From Paenibacillus xylanexedens (GTDB taxonomy: Bacteria; Bacillota; Bacilli; Paenibacillales; Paenibacillaceae), in contig NZ_CP018620.1 of NCBI RefSeq assembly GCF_001908275.1, positions 2,294,001-2,358,000 on the forward strand: a DNA stretch of 64,000 bases. The letters are read 5' to 3'. How positions within the stretch are numbered: position 1 is the stretch's first letter; each line of letters starts with the position of its first letter. The notes under the pieces were generated by a model. It was not told the origin of the DNA. It saw nothing but the letters and a program-made list of their open reading frames with translations, and did not search any database. Of the stretch, positions 16,425 through 25,736 are shown one piece after another. A program made the position numbers and the translations under genes.

Positions 16425-18098
16425 ATGGCAGAAATGATTGTAGGTCTATCTAAATCCAACACACAAATGAAGACAACACTTCGTTACCTCGATCAAATCC
16501 AGCGATTCACTGACCGATTAAACCGGGTTCGCTATCAGGGACTGATCAAAGTAAACAATGAGCTGAGAATGACTGGGCGCAGACTGGAAAGTATCTATAG
16601 TACCGCTGTACGCTTGAGTCGATTGAGAATCACACCAACGATTGGTCTTAATGATCAAGCTACTCCAGTACTCCATGGTTTGATTGGGAAAATGAAACAG
16701 ATTCGTTCTAAGCTGTTGCACGCTACAGCCAAAGTACAGTTTAAAGTCAGACATCAAATCTCAGGAGTATCCGTTAATGTAAATTCTCAGCCACTGATGG
16801 ATGCTTTAAATACGAATACGATATCAATTCTTAAGCTTAGTGCCAAACTGGATTCTCTTAATATTGCAGCAGGAGGAAAAGAGGAAAAACCGAAAACTTT
16901 TTTGCAGAAGATGAAAGGTATGTTTGATCGTGGGAAATCAATCTCATCTGGTGTGGGGAAAGTCTTTGATGCAAGAAATAGTGGGAAGAAGCTATGGAAA
17001 GAAATCACAACACCTGCCACACCGGGGAATAAATTGAAAAAGGCGTTCAAGGTTACAAAACGTGGGGCAAAGTTTGTGAATGATTTCTCGTCCGCAGGGT
17101 CCGATTTGATCGGTGGATTCGATGGATTGTGGGGCGATGTAAAAGGTCTCTTTGGTGGAGGTGGAAGCGGAAGTGGGGCAGGAGGCAGTGGTGGGTCTGG
17201 CATCATAAGCAAGCTTGGTGGCAACCTCGTTAAAGGAGCGGGAAAATTGTTCGCACCACTCCGTATGTATAACAATATTAAAGAACTTGCAAGCGCCCCA
17301 CCTGAGGATCGTGCTCGTGCGGTGGGTTCGGTTGCTGGTAATGCAGTAGGAACAGCTATTGGTACCGTACTTGGCAGTGTAATTCCAATTCCGGTGGTTG
17401 GGAACATGCTGGGCGGTTCAATAGGCGGTTGGCTGGGTGAAAAGGCAGGCGGTTGGCTGGGTGACAAGGTAGGTGGATTCCTAAAAAACAACGCGGAAGA
17501 CATCTCAAAAGTAGCAAAATTTGCTTCTGAGGGAGCAAGTTACGTGGCGGAGAAAACGACGAATTTGTTCAATGGGGTTGCAGGTTTTTTTGGTTTCGGA
17601 TCTAAAAAGGAAGAGCAGGCCGCCCCAGCCACAGCGGTCATAACGTCACCCTCAACACCTGTAGCAACGCAGACACCACCCCCTCCACCGATAGCACCTC
17701 AGATGTCGCCTCCATACAGGCCGGCAGTTCTATCGATCACCGGTCCAGAAGCCTACATGAACAATCGATTTGGTTCACCGACGGCTGCGGGTCTTATGGG
17801 AACAAGTGTGATGCAATCCCAAGCGGTAGCAATGAATAACGCGGGTCAACCCAATGAGAAAGCTTCGCCGCTCACAGTGCGTATTTCCGAAGAACAGATG
17901 AGCAGTCTGGCAGGTTACCTTAAGGATTTCAAAACGGTAACGACGAACCAGATTGCTGTGAATATTGCACCGGGTACGGTACAAGTGACCGTTCGGGAGA
18001 ACGCTATTGATTATGACGCAGTTTCTCATCAGGTGGGGCAACGTATCTCTGATGAGTTCCGCCGCGCGATGCAAAATCGCAAAACAATTATGGCCTAA
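16425..18098 (+). CDS. Tail tape measure protein (module 1)
   Basis: A 557-residue protein with a long helical N-terminal half (regular basic helices to about residue 150), a glycine-rich hinge (GGGGSGSGAGGSGGSG near residue 250), small-residue membrane-active segments (AVGTAIGTVLGSVIPIPVVG near residue 308; GGSIGGWLGEKAGGWLG), a proline-rich patch (PPPPPIAPQMSPP) and a basic end. This is the layout of short PBSX-type tape measures, which set tail length and may form a channel. AGGAGG lies 8 bases upstream. The module 2 protein is 140 residues longer and its N-terminus is unrelated in composition, so the two tails should differ in length. Confidence 0.8.
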   Translation: MAEMIVGLSKSNTQMKTTLRYLDQIQRFTDRLNRVRYQGLIKVNNELRMTGRRLESIYSTAVRLSRLRITPTIGLNDQATPVLHGLIGKMKQIRSKLLHATAKVQFKVRHQISGVSVNVNSQPLMDALNTNTISILKLSAKLDSLNIAAGGKEEKPKTFLQKMKGMFDRGKSISSGVGKVFDARNSGKKLWKEITTPATPGNKLKKAFKVTKRGAKFVNDFSSAGSDLIGGFDGLWGDVKGLFGGGGSGSGAGGSGGSGIISKLGGNLVKGAGKLFAPLRMYNNIKELASAPPEDRARAVGSVAGNAVGTAIGTVLGSVIPIPVVGNMLGGSIGGWLGEKAGGWLGDKVGGFLKNNAEDISKVAKFASEGASYVAEKTTNLFNGVAGFFGFGSKKEEQAAPATAVITSPSTPVATQTPPPPPIAPQMSPPYRPAVLSITGPEAYMNNRFGSPTAAGLMGTSVMQSQAVAMNNAGQPNEKASPLTVRISEEQMSSLAGYLKDFKTVTTNQIAVNIAPGTVQVTVRENAIDYDAVSHQVGQRISDEFRRAMQNRKTIMA

Positions 18099-18118
18099 GC
18101 AGAAAGGAGGCCGCAGAT

Positions 18119-18787
18119 ATGTCTGTACTTGAAGATAAAGTTGGTCCTAACAAAATGTCATTTACGTTGAAGGATGGCAATACTCCATTTCAATTTCCGG
18201 TAAACCCTGAAGAAGTTAATATTTCCAGATCTAAGGGATATGAAACGGTCAATATGTTGGAGCATGGCGAGTTTGATTTTGCACAAGGGGAGAAGGTGAA
18301 GGAGATCACCTTCTCTTCTTTTTTTCCGAAACGATATGATCCGTCCTATTGCATGGATGAAAAATATTTTCTGGATCCACGCGTGGCGATGAATGTGTTG
18401 AACACTTTTCTCATCTCCAAAAAGCCACTGCGTTTCATCATCTCCGAAAACGGAGTGAACGTTCCTGTATTTCTTGTTTCGCTTAATTCGAGCTTTCGCG
18501 GCGGGGAGACGGGAGATATTTATTTCGACCTGACCCTGCGAACCTGGCGGGATTCCAAAGTGGAAAAGGTGGGTTCAGGGGCAGCCGCGAGCAAGTCCGG
18601 TTCACGTACCGATCTGAAAAAAAGTAGCAAGACGTACACCGTCAAAGCCGGGGATTCTTTGTCCCAAATAGCTAAGCTTGAACTCGGAAATAGTTCCAAA
18701 TGGAACGAGATTTACAAGCTCAATACGAAAATCATTGGCAGTGATCCAAACCGGATCAAGCCGGGGCAAAAGCTGGTGATGCCATGA
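18119..18787 (+). CDS. xkdP: LysM baseplate protein, XkdP type (module 1)
   Basis: A 222-residue protein with an N-terminal baseplate-type domain (FQFPVNPEEVNISRSKGYE near residue 20) and a C-terminal LysM domain in the last 50 residues (YTVKAGDSLSQIAKLELG). It matches XkdP and T4 gp53-like proteins, which join hub and tube; the LysM part is usual in contractile tails. AAAGGAGG lies upstream. Its stop overlaps the start of the hub gene (ATGA). Confidence 0.9.
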   Translation: MSVLEDKVGPNKMSFTLKDGNTPFQFPVNPEEVNISRSKGYETVNMLEHGEFDFAQGEKVKEITFSSFFPKRYDPSYCMDEKYFLDPRVAMNVLNTFLISKKPLRFIISENGVNVPVFLVSLNSSFRGGETGDIYFDLTLRTWRDSKVEKVGSGAAASKSGSRTDLKKSSKTYTVKAGDSLSQIAKLELGNSSKWNEIYKLNTKIIGSDPNRIKPGQKLVMP

Positions 18788-19773
18788 CCTACAAGGTCAT
18801 TGTCGATGATAAATATGATATTACCAAGTTGGTTGAGACGATTACGCTGAAGGATTCGCTCGACCAGATCGCCTATCAGGCGAACATAAGGCTGGCGGTG
18901 TCGGCATCTTCCGGTCTGCCGGCCATTTCACCGGGGATGGCGGTGCGGATCAGTGGGGTTCCTTTTGGCGAAAAGTCGAAGGTACATCTGCTGCATCCAG
19001 CGGTCATTTGGGAGGCGGAAAGCTCCAATAGTGGCACCAAGCGTTTGTCCCTCACGGTCTACGACCGCATGATTTATCTTGAAAAATCAGAGGACGAATT
19101 CCTGTTTCCCAAGGATCAGACCGCTGTACAGCGGCTTAAAGCGTACGCCAAGGAATGGAAAATTCCTCTGGCTGCTCTGCCGGAGATCAAGACCAAGCTG
19201 GGTAAGGCGGTGTATCGGTCGCAGACCATTTTTGCGATGATATTTGCCGACCTGAAAGAAACGGCCAAGTCCGGTGGAGATTTGTATCATCCACGGATGA
19301 CGCCCGGCGGGCTGTTACTGTTCAAGGTGGGCAGCAATACGAAGGTGTACGCGATGGATCGGCTCATCGATCTGACGCAGATGCGTACGCTTGAAGGAGC
19401 GATCACGAAAGTAAAAGTGATGGCAGCGTCTGAGTCCGGTGGTAGTGGCAAAGAGGTACCTTCGAAAGTGCTGGCGATTGAGCAGAGTGATACGGAGCAG
19501 CTAGGTACGTTGCAAAAACTGATCGAGGATGATCAGGTGAAAACAGCCGCCGCCGCGAAGAAGCTGGCAAAAAGCAAGCTGACAGGTATTCAGGAGACGT
19601 TTACAATCTCCGCTCCGGATATCAATACGATTCGCGCCGGAGATGCGGTCACGCTGAAAGGTCTGAAGCTGATCGTGATGTCGGTCAGCCGTGATCTGTC
19701 AGCTGGACCGGGCACGATGACGCTGGAGCTGGGTACGGTAGAACTGGTAAAAAGGAGGTATTACCTTGAATAA
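18784..19773 (+). CDS. xkdQ: Baseplate hub protein, XkdQ type (module 1)
   Basis: A 329-residue protein in the position and size of XkdQ, a gpD/gp27-like hub. The N-terminus KVIVDDKYDITKLVETITLKDSL starts the first hub beta domain, and the C-terminal part (RAGDAVTLKGLKLIVMSV) has the typical closing strands. The hub forms the ring on which the spike sits. It overlaps the LysM gene by 4 bases and the next gene by 8, so the baseplate genes are translationally coupled. Confidence 0.85.
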   Translation: MTYKVIVDDKYDITKLVETITLKDSLDQIAYQANIRLAVSASSGLPAISPGMAVRISGVPFGEKSKVHLLHPAVIWEAESSNSGTKRLSLTVYDRMIYLEKSEDEFLFPKDQTAVQRLKAYAKEWKIPLAALPEIKTKLGKAVYRSQTIFAMIFADLKETAKSGGDLYHPRMTPGGLLLFKVGSNTKVYAMDRLIDLTQMRTLEGAITKVKVMAASESGGSGKEVPSKVLAIEQSDTEQLGTLQKLIEDDQVKTAAAAKKLAKSKLTGIQETFTISAPDINTIRAGDAVTLKGLKLIVMSVSRDLSAGPGTMTLELGTVELVKRRYYLE

Positions 19774-20176
19774 GGAAGATCCCTATGGGCATTTTGCCGA
19801 TGTGATGCGGGGGGCGATGAACACTCATTCCCGTCAGGCCGTTAGCGGTCTGGGTGCGGTGCTGGGTACAATCACGGCGTCCGGTGTGAAGCTGGACGAC
19901 TTCAAGCACGAAGTGCAGGACTATCTCGTGGCCGAGCTGCCGGGCACGCTTGGACTGCCGGAGCGCGAGGCTGCTGGCGCGATCTCCGGTATACCTGACG
20001 TGGCAAACGGCGGAACGACGGGCACGGGACGGTTTCTTTTGCAAGAAGAGGAAGTGGAAGAAGCGGTGTGGTCTCTTGGTAAGGGATTAAAAGCGGGAGA
20101 TCGCGTGCTGGCGATGCGGGTGAATGGCGGTAACGACATTGTGGTGCTGTGTAAGGTGGTGAGTGCGCATGCCTAG
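19766..20176 (+). CDS. xkdR: DUF2577-family baseplate protein, XkdR type (module 1)
   Basis: A 136-residue protein starting with TTG behind AAAAGGAGG. The C-terminus (LKAGDRVLAMRVNGGNDIVVLCKVV) matches the DUF2577 ending, which in module 2 reads VGDHVLLLRVQGGDSFVVLDRL. This version is about 50 residues longer than the module 2 one, with a middle insert of glycine and acidic residues. The exact role of this PBSX protein is not established; it belongs to the hub/spike region by position. Confidence 0.78.
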   Translation: MNKEDPYGHFADVMRGAMNTHSRQAVSGLGAVLGTITASGVKLDDFKHEVQDYLVAELPGTLGLPEREAAGAISGIPDVANGGTTGTGRFLLQEEEVEEAVWSLGKGLKAGDRVLAMRVNGGNDIVVLCKVVSAHA

Positions 20177-20624
20177 TTTGTTCCCGGAAACGGGAGTGGT
20201 ATGGGGGGATGAGGAGGATCTGTCGGGGGCGGCTTCGGAAGAAGTTCGCTTTGGGCGGAGCTGGCGATTCGATTACGATGCAGGAGATTTTGTGCTGACT
20301 CCAAGTGGCAAAGTCGCTGCGGCTGGTGGGCATGAAGCCTGGGTGCAGTGGTGCATTAAGGCCGTGAAAACTCCACGTTACAGACATGTGATCTATTCCC
20401 GGAACTATGGTTCGGAGCTGGAGGATCTGGTGGGGCAGGGCGACAGTCGGGGTGTGATGGAAAGTGAGATTACCCGGATAGTAACGGAGACGTTGCTGAC
20501 TGATCCACGCACGGATTCGGTAGACCAGTTCACGTTTGATTGGAATAGGGAACAGTGCATGTTCTCCTGCCGGGTGGCGAGTGTGCAGGAAGAGATGTTT
20601 ATTCTGGAAAGTGAGGTGATCTGA
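20169..20624 (+). CDS. xkdS: DUF2634-family baseplate protein, XkdS type (module 1)
   Basis: A 151-residue protein with the DUF2634 pattern: an N-terminal segment LFPETGVVWG, the central AVKTPRYRHVIYSRNYGSELE that resembles the gpW/gp25-like baseplate family, and a beta C-terminus. I take ATG 20169; a GTG at 20163 is possible. It overlaps the previous gene by 8 bases. gp25-like proteins form part of the sheath initiator at the baseplate. Confidence 0.88.
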   Translation: MPSLFPETGVVWGDEEDLSGAASEEVRFGRSWRFDYDAGDFVLTPSGKVAAAGGHEAWVQWCIKAVKTPRYRHVIYSRNYGSELEDLVGQGDSRGVMESEITRIVTETLLTDPRTDSVDQFTFDWNREQCMFSCRVASVQEEMFILESEVI

Positions 20625-20628
20625 CGGG

Positions 20629-21768
20629 ATGGCTGAGATTCCGCGTTATTTGGAGGACCAGACGGAGGAACAGATTATGCAGCGCATGCTGGATCGTCTG
20701 CCCGCGGATCTGGATAAGTCGGAGGGTTCGTTCTTGTGGGATGCTGAGGCTCCGGTTGCGTTTATGCTGTCTGAGGCGGCTTTGTGGGCGCAGGAATTAT
20801 TGCGGCGGGGGTTTGCTAGTACGGCTGCGAGCAGTGATCCAAATTTTCATTCGGAAGAGCTGGATCTGCGGGCGGGAGAGCACGGTATTACACGGCGGGC
20901 CGCGGTGGCGGCGCAGGGTACTGTGAGGTTTGCTGGTACGCCGGGGAAAGTGGTACCTGCGGGTACGGTCGTGGCTACGCTCGCGGATGAAGTGTCTGCT
21001 GAAGCTTCGCTCGAATATGAGACAGTGGGACGTTTGGAACTGGATGCAGATGGTTCCGGGGTGGTAGGCGTGCGAGCGCTTGTTGCCGGAAAAGAGAGTA
21101 ATGTGCCTGCGGGCACGGTAACTGTGTTGTCTACACCTGTCAGTGGCGTTACCTCTGTCACGAACGTAGAGGTGATCAAAGGCGGTGCAGATATTGAGGC
21201 AGATATGGCATTGCTGGAACGTTTTTATGCCAAAGTCCGCAACCAAGGGACAAGCGGCAACAAAGCACAATATGTGCAATGGGCCAGTGAAGTGCCCGGT
21301 GTTGGTGCAACGCGGGTTATCCCGTTGTGGCAAGGGCCAGGTACGGTGGGATTGTATCTGCTGGACACGGACAAACGCGCTGCGGGCACCGATCTGGTAG
21401 CGGCGGTGCAGAAGTACGTAGATCCAACGCAGGATGGACAGGGTGAAGGCGTTGCACCGGCGGGGCCAGTGGTGTCCGTGATGCCAGCCGTGGAAGTGCC
21501 GATGAACATTCAGGTGAAGCTGACGCTGGCAAGTGATGCGACACTCGCTGATGTACGGGCATTGATCGAACGCGGGGTGACCGCGTATCTGAAACAGTTG
21601 GCTTTTGCCGATCCACTCGTTCGTTACACTCGCATTGCCGCGATCCTGCTGGACATTCCGCCTATTATCGACTATTCGGAGCTTACCGTGAACGGTGTGA
21701 GCGACCAGAATATCGAGATGACCGCGAGTCAGGTCGCCGTGCTGGGGACGGTGGATATGCATGAGTAG
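20629..21768 (+). CDS. xkdT: Baseplate J-like protein, XkdT type (module 1)
   Basis: A 379-residue baseplate wedge protein of the gpJ/gp6 family. The N-terminus has the family entry (EEQIMQRMLDRLPADLDKSEGS), the middle has the conserved GTSGNKAQYVQWASEVPGVG, and the C-terminus carries YVDPTQDGQGEG and LAFADPLVRYTRIAAILLDI. The module 2 protein shares all these blocks. It starts 4 bases after the preceding stop. Confidence 0.92.
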   Translation: MAEIPRYLEDQTEEQIMQRMLDRLPADLDKSEGSFLWDAEAPVAFMLSEAALWAQELLRRGFASTAASSDPNFHSEELDLRAGEHGITRRAAVAAQGTVRFAGTPGKVVPAGTVVATLADEVSAEASLEYETVGRLELDADGSGVVGVRALVAGKESNVPAGTVTVLSTPVSGVTSVTNVEVIKGGADIEADMALLERFYAKVRNQGTSGNKAQYVQWASEVPGVGATRVIPLWQGPGTVGLYLLDTDKRAAGTDLVAAVQKYVDPTQDGQGEGVAPAGPVVSVMPAVEVPMNIQVKLTLASDATLADVRALIERGVTAYLKQLAFADPLVRYTRIAAILLDIPPIIDYSELTVNGVSDQNIEMTASQVAVLGTVDMHE

Positions 21769-21821
21769 TGTTGTAGTAGAGGATGCAAAGTGCGGATGTG
21801 GAGACAGAGGTAGTGTGAGAC

Positions 21822-21929
21822 ATGGCGAATGTCCTAAAAATGCGTCCGGTTCAAGTGGAAATGAAAAAAGCGGCGGACAAGAAGGATGCTTGGGTAGAGA
21901 GGTACACCGCTCGGGATCGCAGCATTTGA
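21822..21929 (+). CDS. Possible small protein between baseplate J and YmfQ genes
   Basis: A 35-codon frame (MANVLKMRPVQVEM... in charged helix style) fills part of a 207-base gap that does not exist in module 2, where the two neighbouring genes overlap. A weak GAGG lies about 12 bases upstream. A longer frame in another register (21761-22015) is cysteine- and glycine-rich and looks less protein-like. This may be a real small gene or a decayed insertion. Confidence 0.3.
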   Translation: MANVLKMRPVQVEMKKAADKKDAWVERYTARDRSI

Positions 21930-21974
21930 GCGAAGCTGTCTACGTTGATGTGAAAGGAAGGGAGGGGACAGGGC

Positions 21975-22565
21975 ATGAGTGCTCCTTCTATTGCAGATGT
22001 TGGACTGACGAGTGAGAAAGGGCGGGAGTTGTTCTCGTATTTGCCGAGTTATTATGAGACTTCCCGTGTGATGCAGGCGGATATGCAAGCCAAAGGAACC
22101 GAGATGGATCTGCTGTATCAGGCGCTGGATGAGACATTGGAGCAGTTTTTTGTACGTACAGCGACGTGGGGGTTGGACTTCTGGGAGCAGGAGCTTGGTA
22201 TTGAGACAGATCGTCTCAAGCCTGTAGACCAGCGACGTGCCGTTGTGGAGTCTAAGCTGCGCGGGGCAGGAAAGTTCTCGGGCAGGCTGGTTGCGAATGT
22301 AGCTGAGGCATATGCCGGGGGCAAAGTGGATGTGACGTTTCAGCCGGAAGCGTGGAGTTTTACGGTGAGCTTTGTGGATACGATGGGCATCCCGCCCAAT
22401 ATCGATGATCTCAAACGTGCCATCGAAGAATTGAAACCGGCCCATATGGCCGTGGAATATGAATATCGCTATCTGATCTGGGACGATCTGGACAAGAAGC
22501 AGAAAACATGGGATGAACTCGACGCCGCGTCACTGACGTGGAATGAACTGGAGGTGTGGGCTTAA
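21975..22565 (+). CDS. YmfQ/XkdU-type baseplate protein, DUF2313 (module 1)
   Basis: A 196-residue protein with the family features LFSYLPSYYETS near the start and DRLKPVDQRRAVVESKLRGAGK in the middle, then GIPPNIDDLKRAIEELKPAHM. It corresponds to YmfQ/XkdU and the gp7/gpI class that connects the baseplate wedge to fibres. A repeated EWD/WDDLDKKQKTWDEL ending links it to the fibre gene, which it overlaps by one base. AGGGAGG precedes the start. Confidence 0.85.
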   Translation: MSAPSIADVGLTSEKGRELFSYLPSYYETSRVMQADMQAKGTEMDLLYQALDETLEQFFVRTATWGLDFWEQELGIETDRLKPVDQRRAVVESKLRGAGKFSGRLVANVAEAYAGGKVDVTFQPEAWSFTVSFVDTMGIPPNIDDLKRAIEELKPAHMAVEYEYRYLIWDDLDKKQKTWDELDAASLTWNELEVWA

Positions 22566-23653
22566 TGCCACAAGAAACAGATCGATTGAAATTACCTCTG
22601 CCCTTGGGGAACGAGAATGTAACCAGGGAGAGTATTAATGGAATTTTTGAAAAGATTGACGCAGGCGTGGCGACGCGAGCGGATTTGGATACGCTTCGTG
22701 AAGTGGTGAGTCAAATGGATATTCCTGATGCGTCTTTGACGCAGAAAGGGAAGGTGCAGTTGTCGAGCAAGACGGATGGTACGTCCGAGACGGTGGCTGC
22801 GACGGAGAAGGCGGTAAGGGATGCGAGGGTTGCGGCTGAAACAAATGCGAAGAATGCAAGTTTGCCAAGGGCTGGCGGTGCATTGACGGGCAGAGTCATA
22901 TTCAACAACTGGGGTGGCTTTTCTTCCAGTTCTGACGGTTTAGCTTTGTACGGCAGTAATTGTTATTTAGATGGATCGATTTACCGATATGAAAACACTC
23001 ATTCAAACTTCGGTGCTCGTGGATTAGTTATGAGGTTCGCTGGTGGGAGTAATCCTCAAATTTATATGTTTGACACTGGTCTAATCGCTACCATTAGTGG
23101 AGTTGCTTTTACTCCAACACTCAAACGTGTGCTCAATCAAACAGATTATGACACACTTTTTCAATCTGTCAGTAGCGGGAAAGCAAGTATTGCTGCCGCC
23201 ATTACTGGCAAGGGAGTAGCAGCATTAGGCAGCGATACACATGCAACGCTAGCGACAAAGATAAGTCAGATTTACACAGGAAAGAAGTACGCCAGTGGGA
23301 CAACTACATCTGCTAGCACATCCACCGGTATGGTATGGGAACAATCATCTAATACGCCCGGTTTTCTTGTAACTGTAACTGGTCTCAGTTTCCGTCCGAA
23401 AACTATTATATTACGGGCTCCTGTCAACGGCATTCAGATGTTTACGTATACACAAGCTATGAACTCAACTGCCACAGCCAATGGCACATTCTACAGTCAT
23501 TATAGACTTTATCAGTTCAATAGCAGCACAGACTACATCCGCGTTTATGAGTACACAGGCAATAATGGCAGCGGTGTACGAGTAAATGATACATCATTTG
23601 CGCTTCCAGTTTTATATTCAAATTACGCAGTTGAATGGGAGGCCTACGATTAA
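22565..23653 (+). CDS. Tail fibre / receptor-binding protein (module 1)
   Basis: A 362-residue fibre. The N-terminal ~50 residues attach it to the baseplate (LPLGNENVTRESINGIFEKI), followed by a coiled segment and the phage-fibre repeat (DASLTQKGKVQLSSKTDGTSE). A segment ITGKGVAALGSDTHATLATKI is common in PBSX-type fibres, and the last ~90 residues form a beta-rich tip that ends FALPVLYSNYAVEWEAYD. This tip resembles the separate 136-residue protein in module 2 (36020-36430). GGAGG lies 10 bases before the ATG. This fibre would decide the target of the module 1 particle. Confidence 0.8.
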   Translation: MPQETDRLKLPLPLGNENVTRESINGIFEKIDAGVATRADLDTLREVVSQMDIPDASLTQKGKVQLSSKTDGTSETVAATEKAVRDARVAAETNAKNASLPRAGGALTGRVIFNNWGGFSSSSDGLALYGSNCYLDGSIYRYENTHSNFGARGLVMRFAGGSNPQIYMFDTGLIATISGVAFTPTLKRVLNQTDYDTLFQSVSSGKASIAAAITGKGVAALGSDTHATLATKISQIYTGKKYASGTTTSASTSTGMVWEQSSNTPGFLVTVTGLSFRPKTIILRAPVNGIQMFTYTQAMNSTATANGTFYSHYRLYQFNSSTDYIRVYEYTGNNGSGVRVNDTSFALPVLYSNYAVEWEAYD

Positions 23654-23728
23654 TTGTTATTTGGTGAAGTTATTTCGATCATTATACTGCATTAATAGTA
23701 TTTGTTTATTCCTTGAAGGAGGTGAACC

Positions 23729-24160
23729 ATGACCATAAACCAACTAACTACAGCCATCGCAAACACGTTAACTAAGTATTTCGCCAATGTCCCGATCCAC
23801 CCGGCAAATAGCACCACCAACCCCACTCCGGACAGCCAAGGCATCACCTACCGTCTGCAATCCGCTCAACTCACCAGGGAACGAAGCGATCGCTTCGTGC
23901 AATCTTATGCCTTTGAAATCCGCTGGCTTGACGCAGACAATATCCCGGCAACTCTACCGGACGAGTTGTTCGAAGCATTGGAAACCATCGACGTGGAAGG
24001 CACACCCTATCGCGCAACGGAGATGCGTTGGGAGACGGAGAATGATACTCCGCGAATGCTGGTGTACTATACCATGCGAACCACTAAAGTGTCGGAGTCC
24101 ACCACTCCCATGCAACAACTGGAGCAGCGACCCACCGCACTTAAAGCTACAAGAGAATAA
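23729..24160 (+). CDS. Tail terminator-like protein (module 2)
   Basis: The 143-residue protein has the size and pattern of a phage tail terminator (DUF6838-like): an N-terminal helix LTTAIANTLTKYF, a central strand pair around RLQSAQLTRERSDRFVQSYAFEIRW, and a C-terminal strand RMLVYYTMRTTKV. AAGGAGG lies 6 bases before the start. It begins module 2 only 75 bases after the module 1 fibre stop; the short AT-rich gap shows no clear terminator, so both modules may be read in one transcript. Confidence 0.65.
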   Translation: MTINQLTTAIANTLTKYFANVPIHPANSTTNPTPDSQGITYRLQSAQLTRERSDRFVQSYAFEIRWLDADNIPATLPDELFEALETIDVEGTPYRATEMRWETENDTPRMLVYYTMRTTKVSESTTPMQQLEQRPTALKATRE

Positions 24161-24182
24161 CTAACCAAATGAGGGGATCTGT

Positions 24183-24419
24183 ATGAAAGGAATAGGAGGC
24201 GCATTGGCGATGTTTACGAAAAAAGAACCAGACCTTAAAAAACCGGAAGTTCAACAGAAAAACAATCAAAAATACAGCAAAGCACAGTTCGCCGAATCGC
24301 AGCAATTTAGCCGGATGGAGAAAGATATCTTGGCAGCAGTTCTGCTGGAACAACAAACATACACTTTGCAAGAGGCACAGCAACACATCCAACAATTTAT
24401 GAATGGGGAGGCACAATAA
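24183..24419 (+). CDS. Small conserved protein before the sheath (module 2)
   Basis: A 78-residue lysine- and glutamine-rich protein, homologous in layout to 13331-13537 of module 1. The start may be ATG 24183 (weak GAGGGG) or ATG 24210 (AGGAGG 10 bases before). The C-terminal helix LQEAQQHIQQFMNGE matches the module 1 ending, and the stop overlaps the sheath start. Its function is unknown. Confidence 0.7.
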   Translation: MKGIGGALAMFTKKEPDLKKPEVQQKNNQKYSKAQFAESQQFSRMEKDILAAVLLEQQTYTLQEAQQHIQQFMNGEAQ

Positions 24420-25735
24420 TGGCTGGAGGAACATGGACGACACAAAACAAGGTACGCCCCGGCGTATATATGAATTTTGCATCGGAGGGCGCATTGCCGG
24501 GTACGGTAGGAGAGCGAGGAACGGTGGCTTTGGCCCTTCCATTGTCATGGGGACAAGCTGGCACCATCATGACGGTACAAGCAGGTGAAGATGTACAAGC
24601 CAAATTGGGCTATGACTGGACAGCACCGCAAATGCTGCTGATCCGCGAGGCATTGAAACGGGCGCAGACCTTGCTTCTTTACCGACTCAATACAGGTACC
24701 AAAGCCAAGGCGACCTTGGACAAACTGACAGTGACGGCTCAACACGGCGGTGTGCGTGGTAACGATCTGGCTGTTGTAGTCTCCGCGAATATTAATGAAC
24801 CAGAACAATTGGATGTCTCCACTTTGCTGGCGGGTAAAGAAGTGGACAAACAAACTTCATCCACCATCGAAGCTCTTGAATCCAACGCATACGTCACATT
24901 TACTGGTGAAGGTGTACTCACAGCTACAGCGTCACTTCCACTAACAGGTGGATTGGATGGTACAGTAACCAACCAGGAGCATGCCGAGTTTCTTACCAAG
25001 CTAGAGGTGCTAGATTTTAACACGATCGGTCTGGTCTCAGATGATGCCACACTCAAGTCAGTCTACACAGCTTACATCAAGCGGTTACGTGATATCGAGG
25101 GCAAAAAAGTGCAACTGATTCTGTCCGATTATCCGGCTGCAGATCATGAAGGAATTATCAGTGTCAAAAATGGTGTTGTGATCGCAGACGGTACCGTTCT
25201 TACGCCGAAACAAACCGTAGCATGGACTGCCGGCGCGACAGCGGGAGCTAATCTGAATGAATCCCTGACGTTCCGTGCGTATGACGATGCCGTGGATGTG
25301 AATGGCAGATTGACACATACCGAGACAGAAGCAGCATTGCGTAATGGCGAGTTTGTATTCACGGCGAGCAGCAACCGCGCGGTGGTGGAGCAGGATGTAA
25401 ATACGTTCCGTTCCGTGACACCGGATAAGGCACGTCATTTTGCCAAAAATCGTGTTGTCCGTGTTCTCGATGGCATCGCTAACGATATGAAACGGATTTT
25501 CGAGTCCTATTATATCGGCAAAGTGAACAATAACGAAGATGGGCGCAGCCTGTTCCGTTCCCAATGTGTCACTTACCTGAAGCAGCTTCAGGATATTGGG
25601 GCGATTCAAAATTTTGATTCCAAAACAGATATCACTGTTGCTCCGGGCCATGAAACTGACAGTATTCTGATCGAGATTCAGGTCCAACCTGTGGATTCCG
25701 TTGAAAAAGTATATATGAAAGTGAAGGTGGTTTAA
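24419..25735 (+). CDS. xkdK: Contractile tail sheath protein (module 2)
   Basis: A 438-residue sheath with the same start (MAGGTW) and PGVYMNF motif as module 1 and the C-terminal RVVRVLDGIANDMKRIFESY and YIGKVNNNEDGR blocks. It is about 50 residues shorter than the module 1 sheath, the difference lying in the outer middle domain, so the two sheaths probably do not co-assemble. The tube gene follows one base after the stop, without any repeat. Confidence 0.93.
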   Translation: MAGGTWTTQNKVRPGVYMNFASEGALPGTVGERGTVALALPLSWGQAGTIMTVQAGEDVQAKLGYDWTAPQMLLIREALKRAQTLLLYRLNTGTKAKATLDKLTVTAQHGGVRGNDLAVVVSANINEPEQLDVSTLLAGKEVDKQTSSTIEALESNAYVTFTGEGVLTATASLPLTGGLDGTVTNQEHAEFLTKLEVLDFNTIGLVSDDATLKSVYTAYIKRLRDIEGKKVQLILSDYPAADHEGIISVKNGVVIADGTVLTPKQTVAWTAGATAGANLNESLTFRAYDDAVDVNGRLTHTETEAALRNGEFVFTASSNRAVVEQDVNTFRSVTPDKARHFAKNRVVRVLDGIANDMKRIFESYYIGKVNNNEDGRSLFRSQCVTYLKQLQDIGAIQNFDSKTDITVAPGHETDSILIEIQVQPVDSVEKVYMKVKVV

Positions 25736-25736
25736 G

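Noticed and set aside
16787..17503. A 238-codon proline/serine-rich minus-strand frame
   Set aside because: It is the complement of the glycine-rich tape measure gene and has no start signal.
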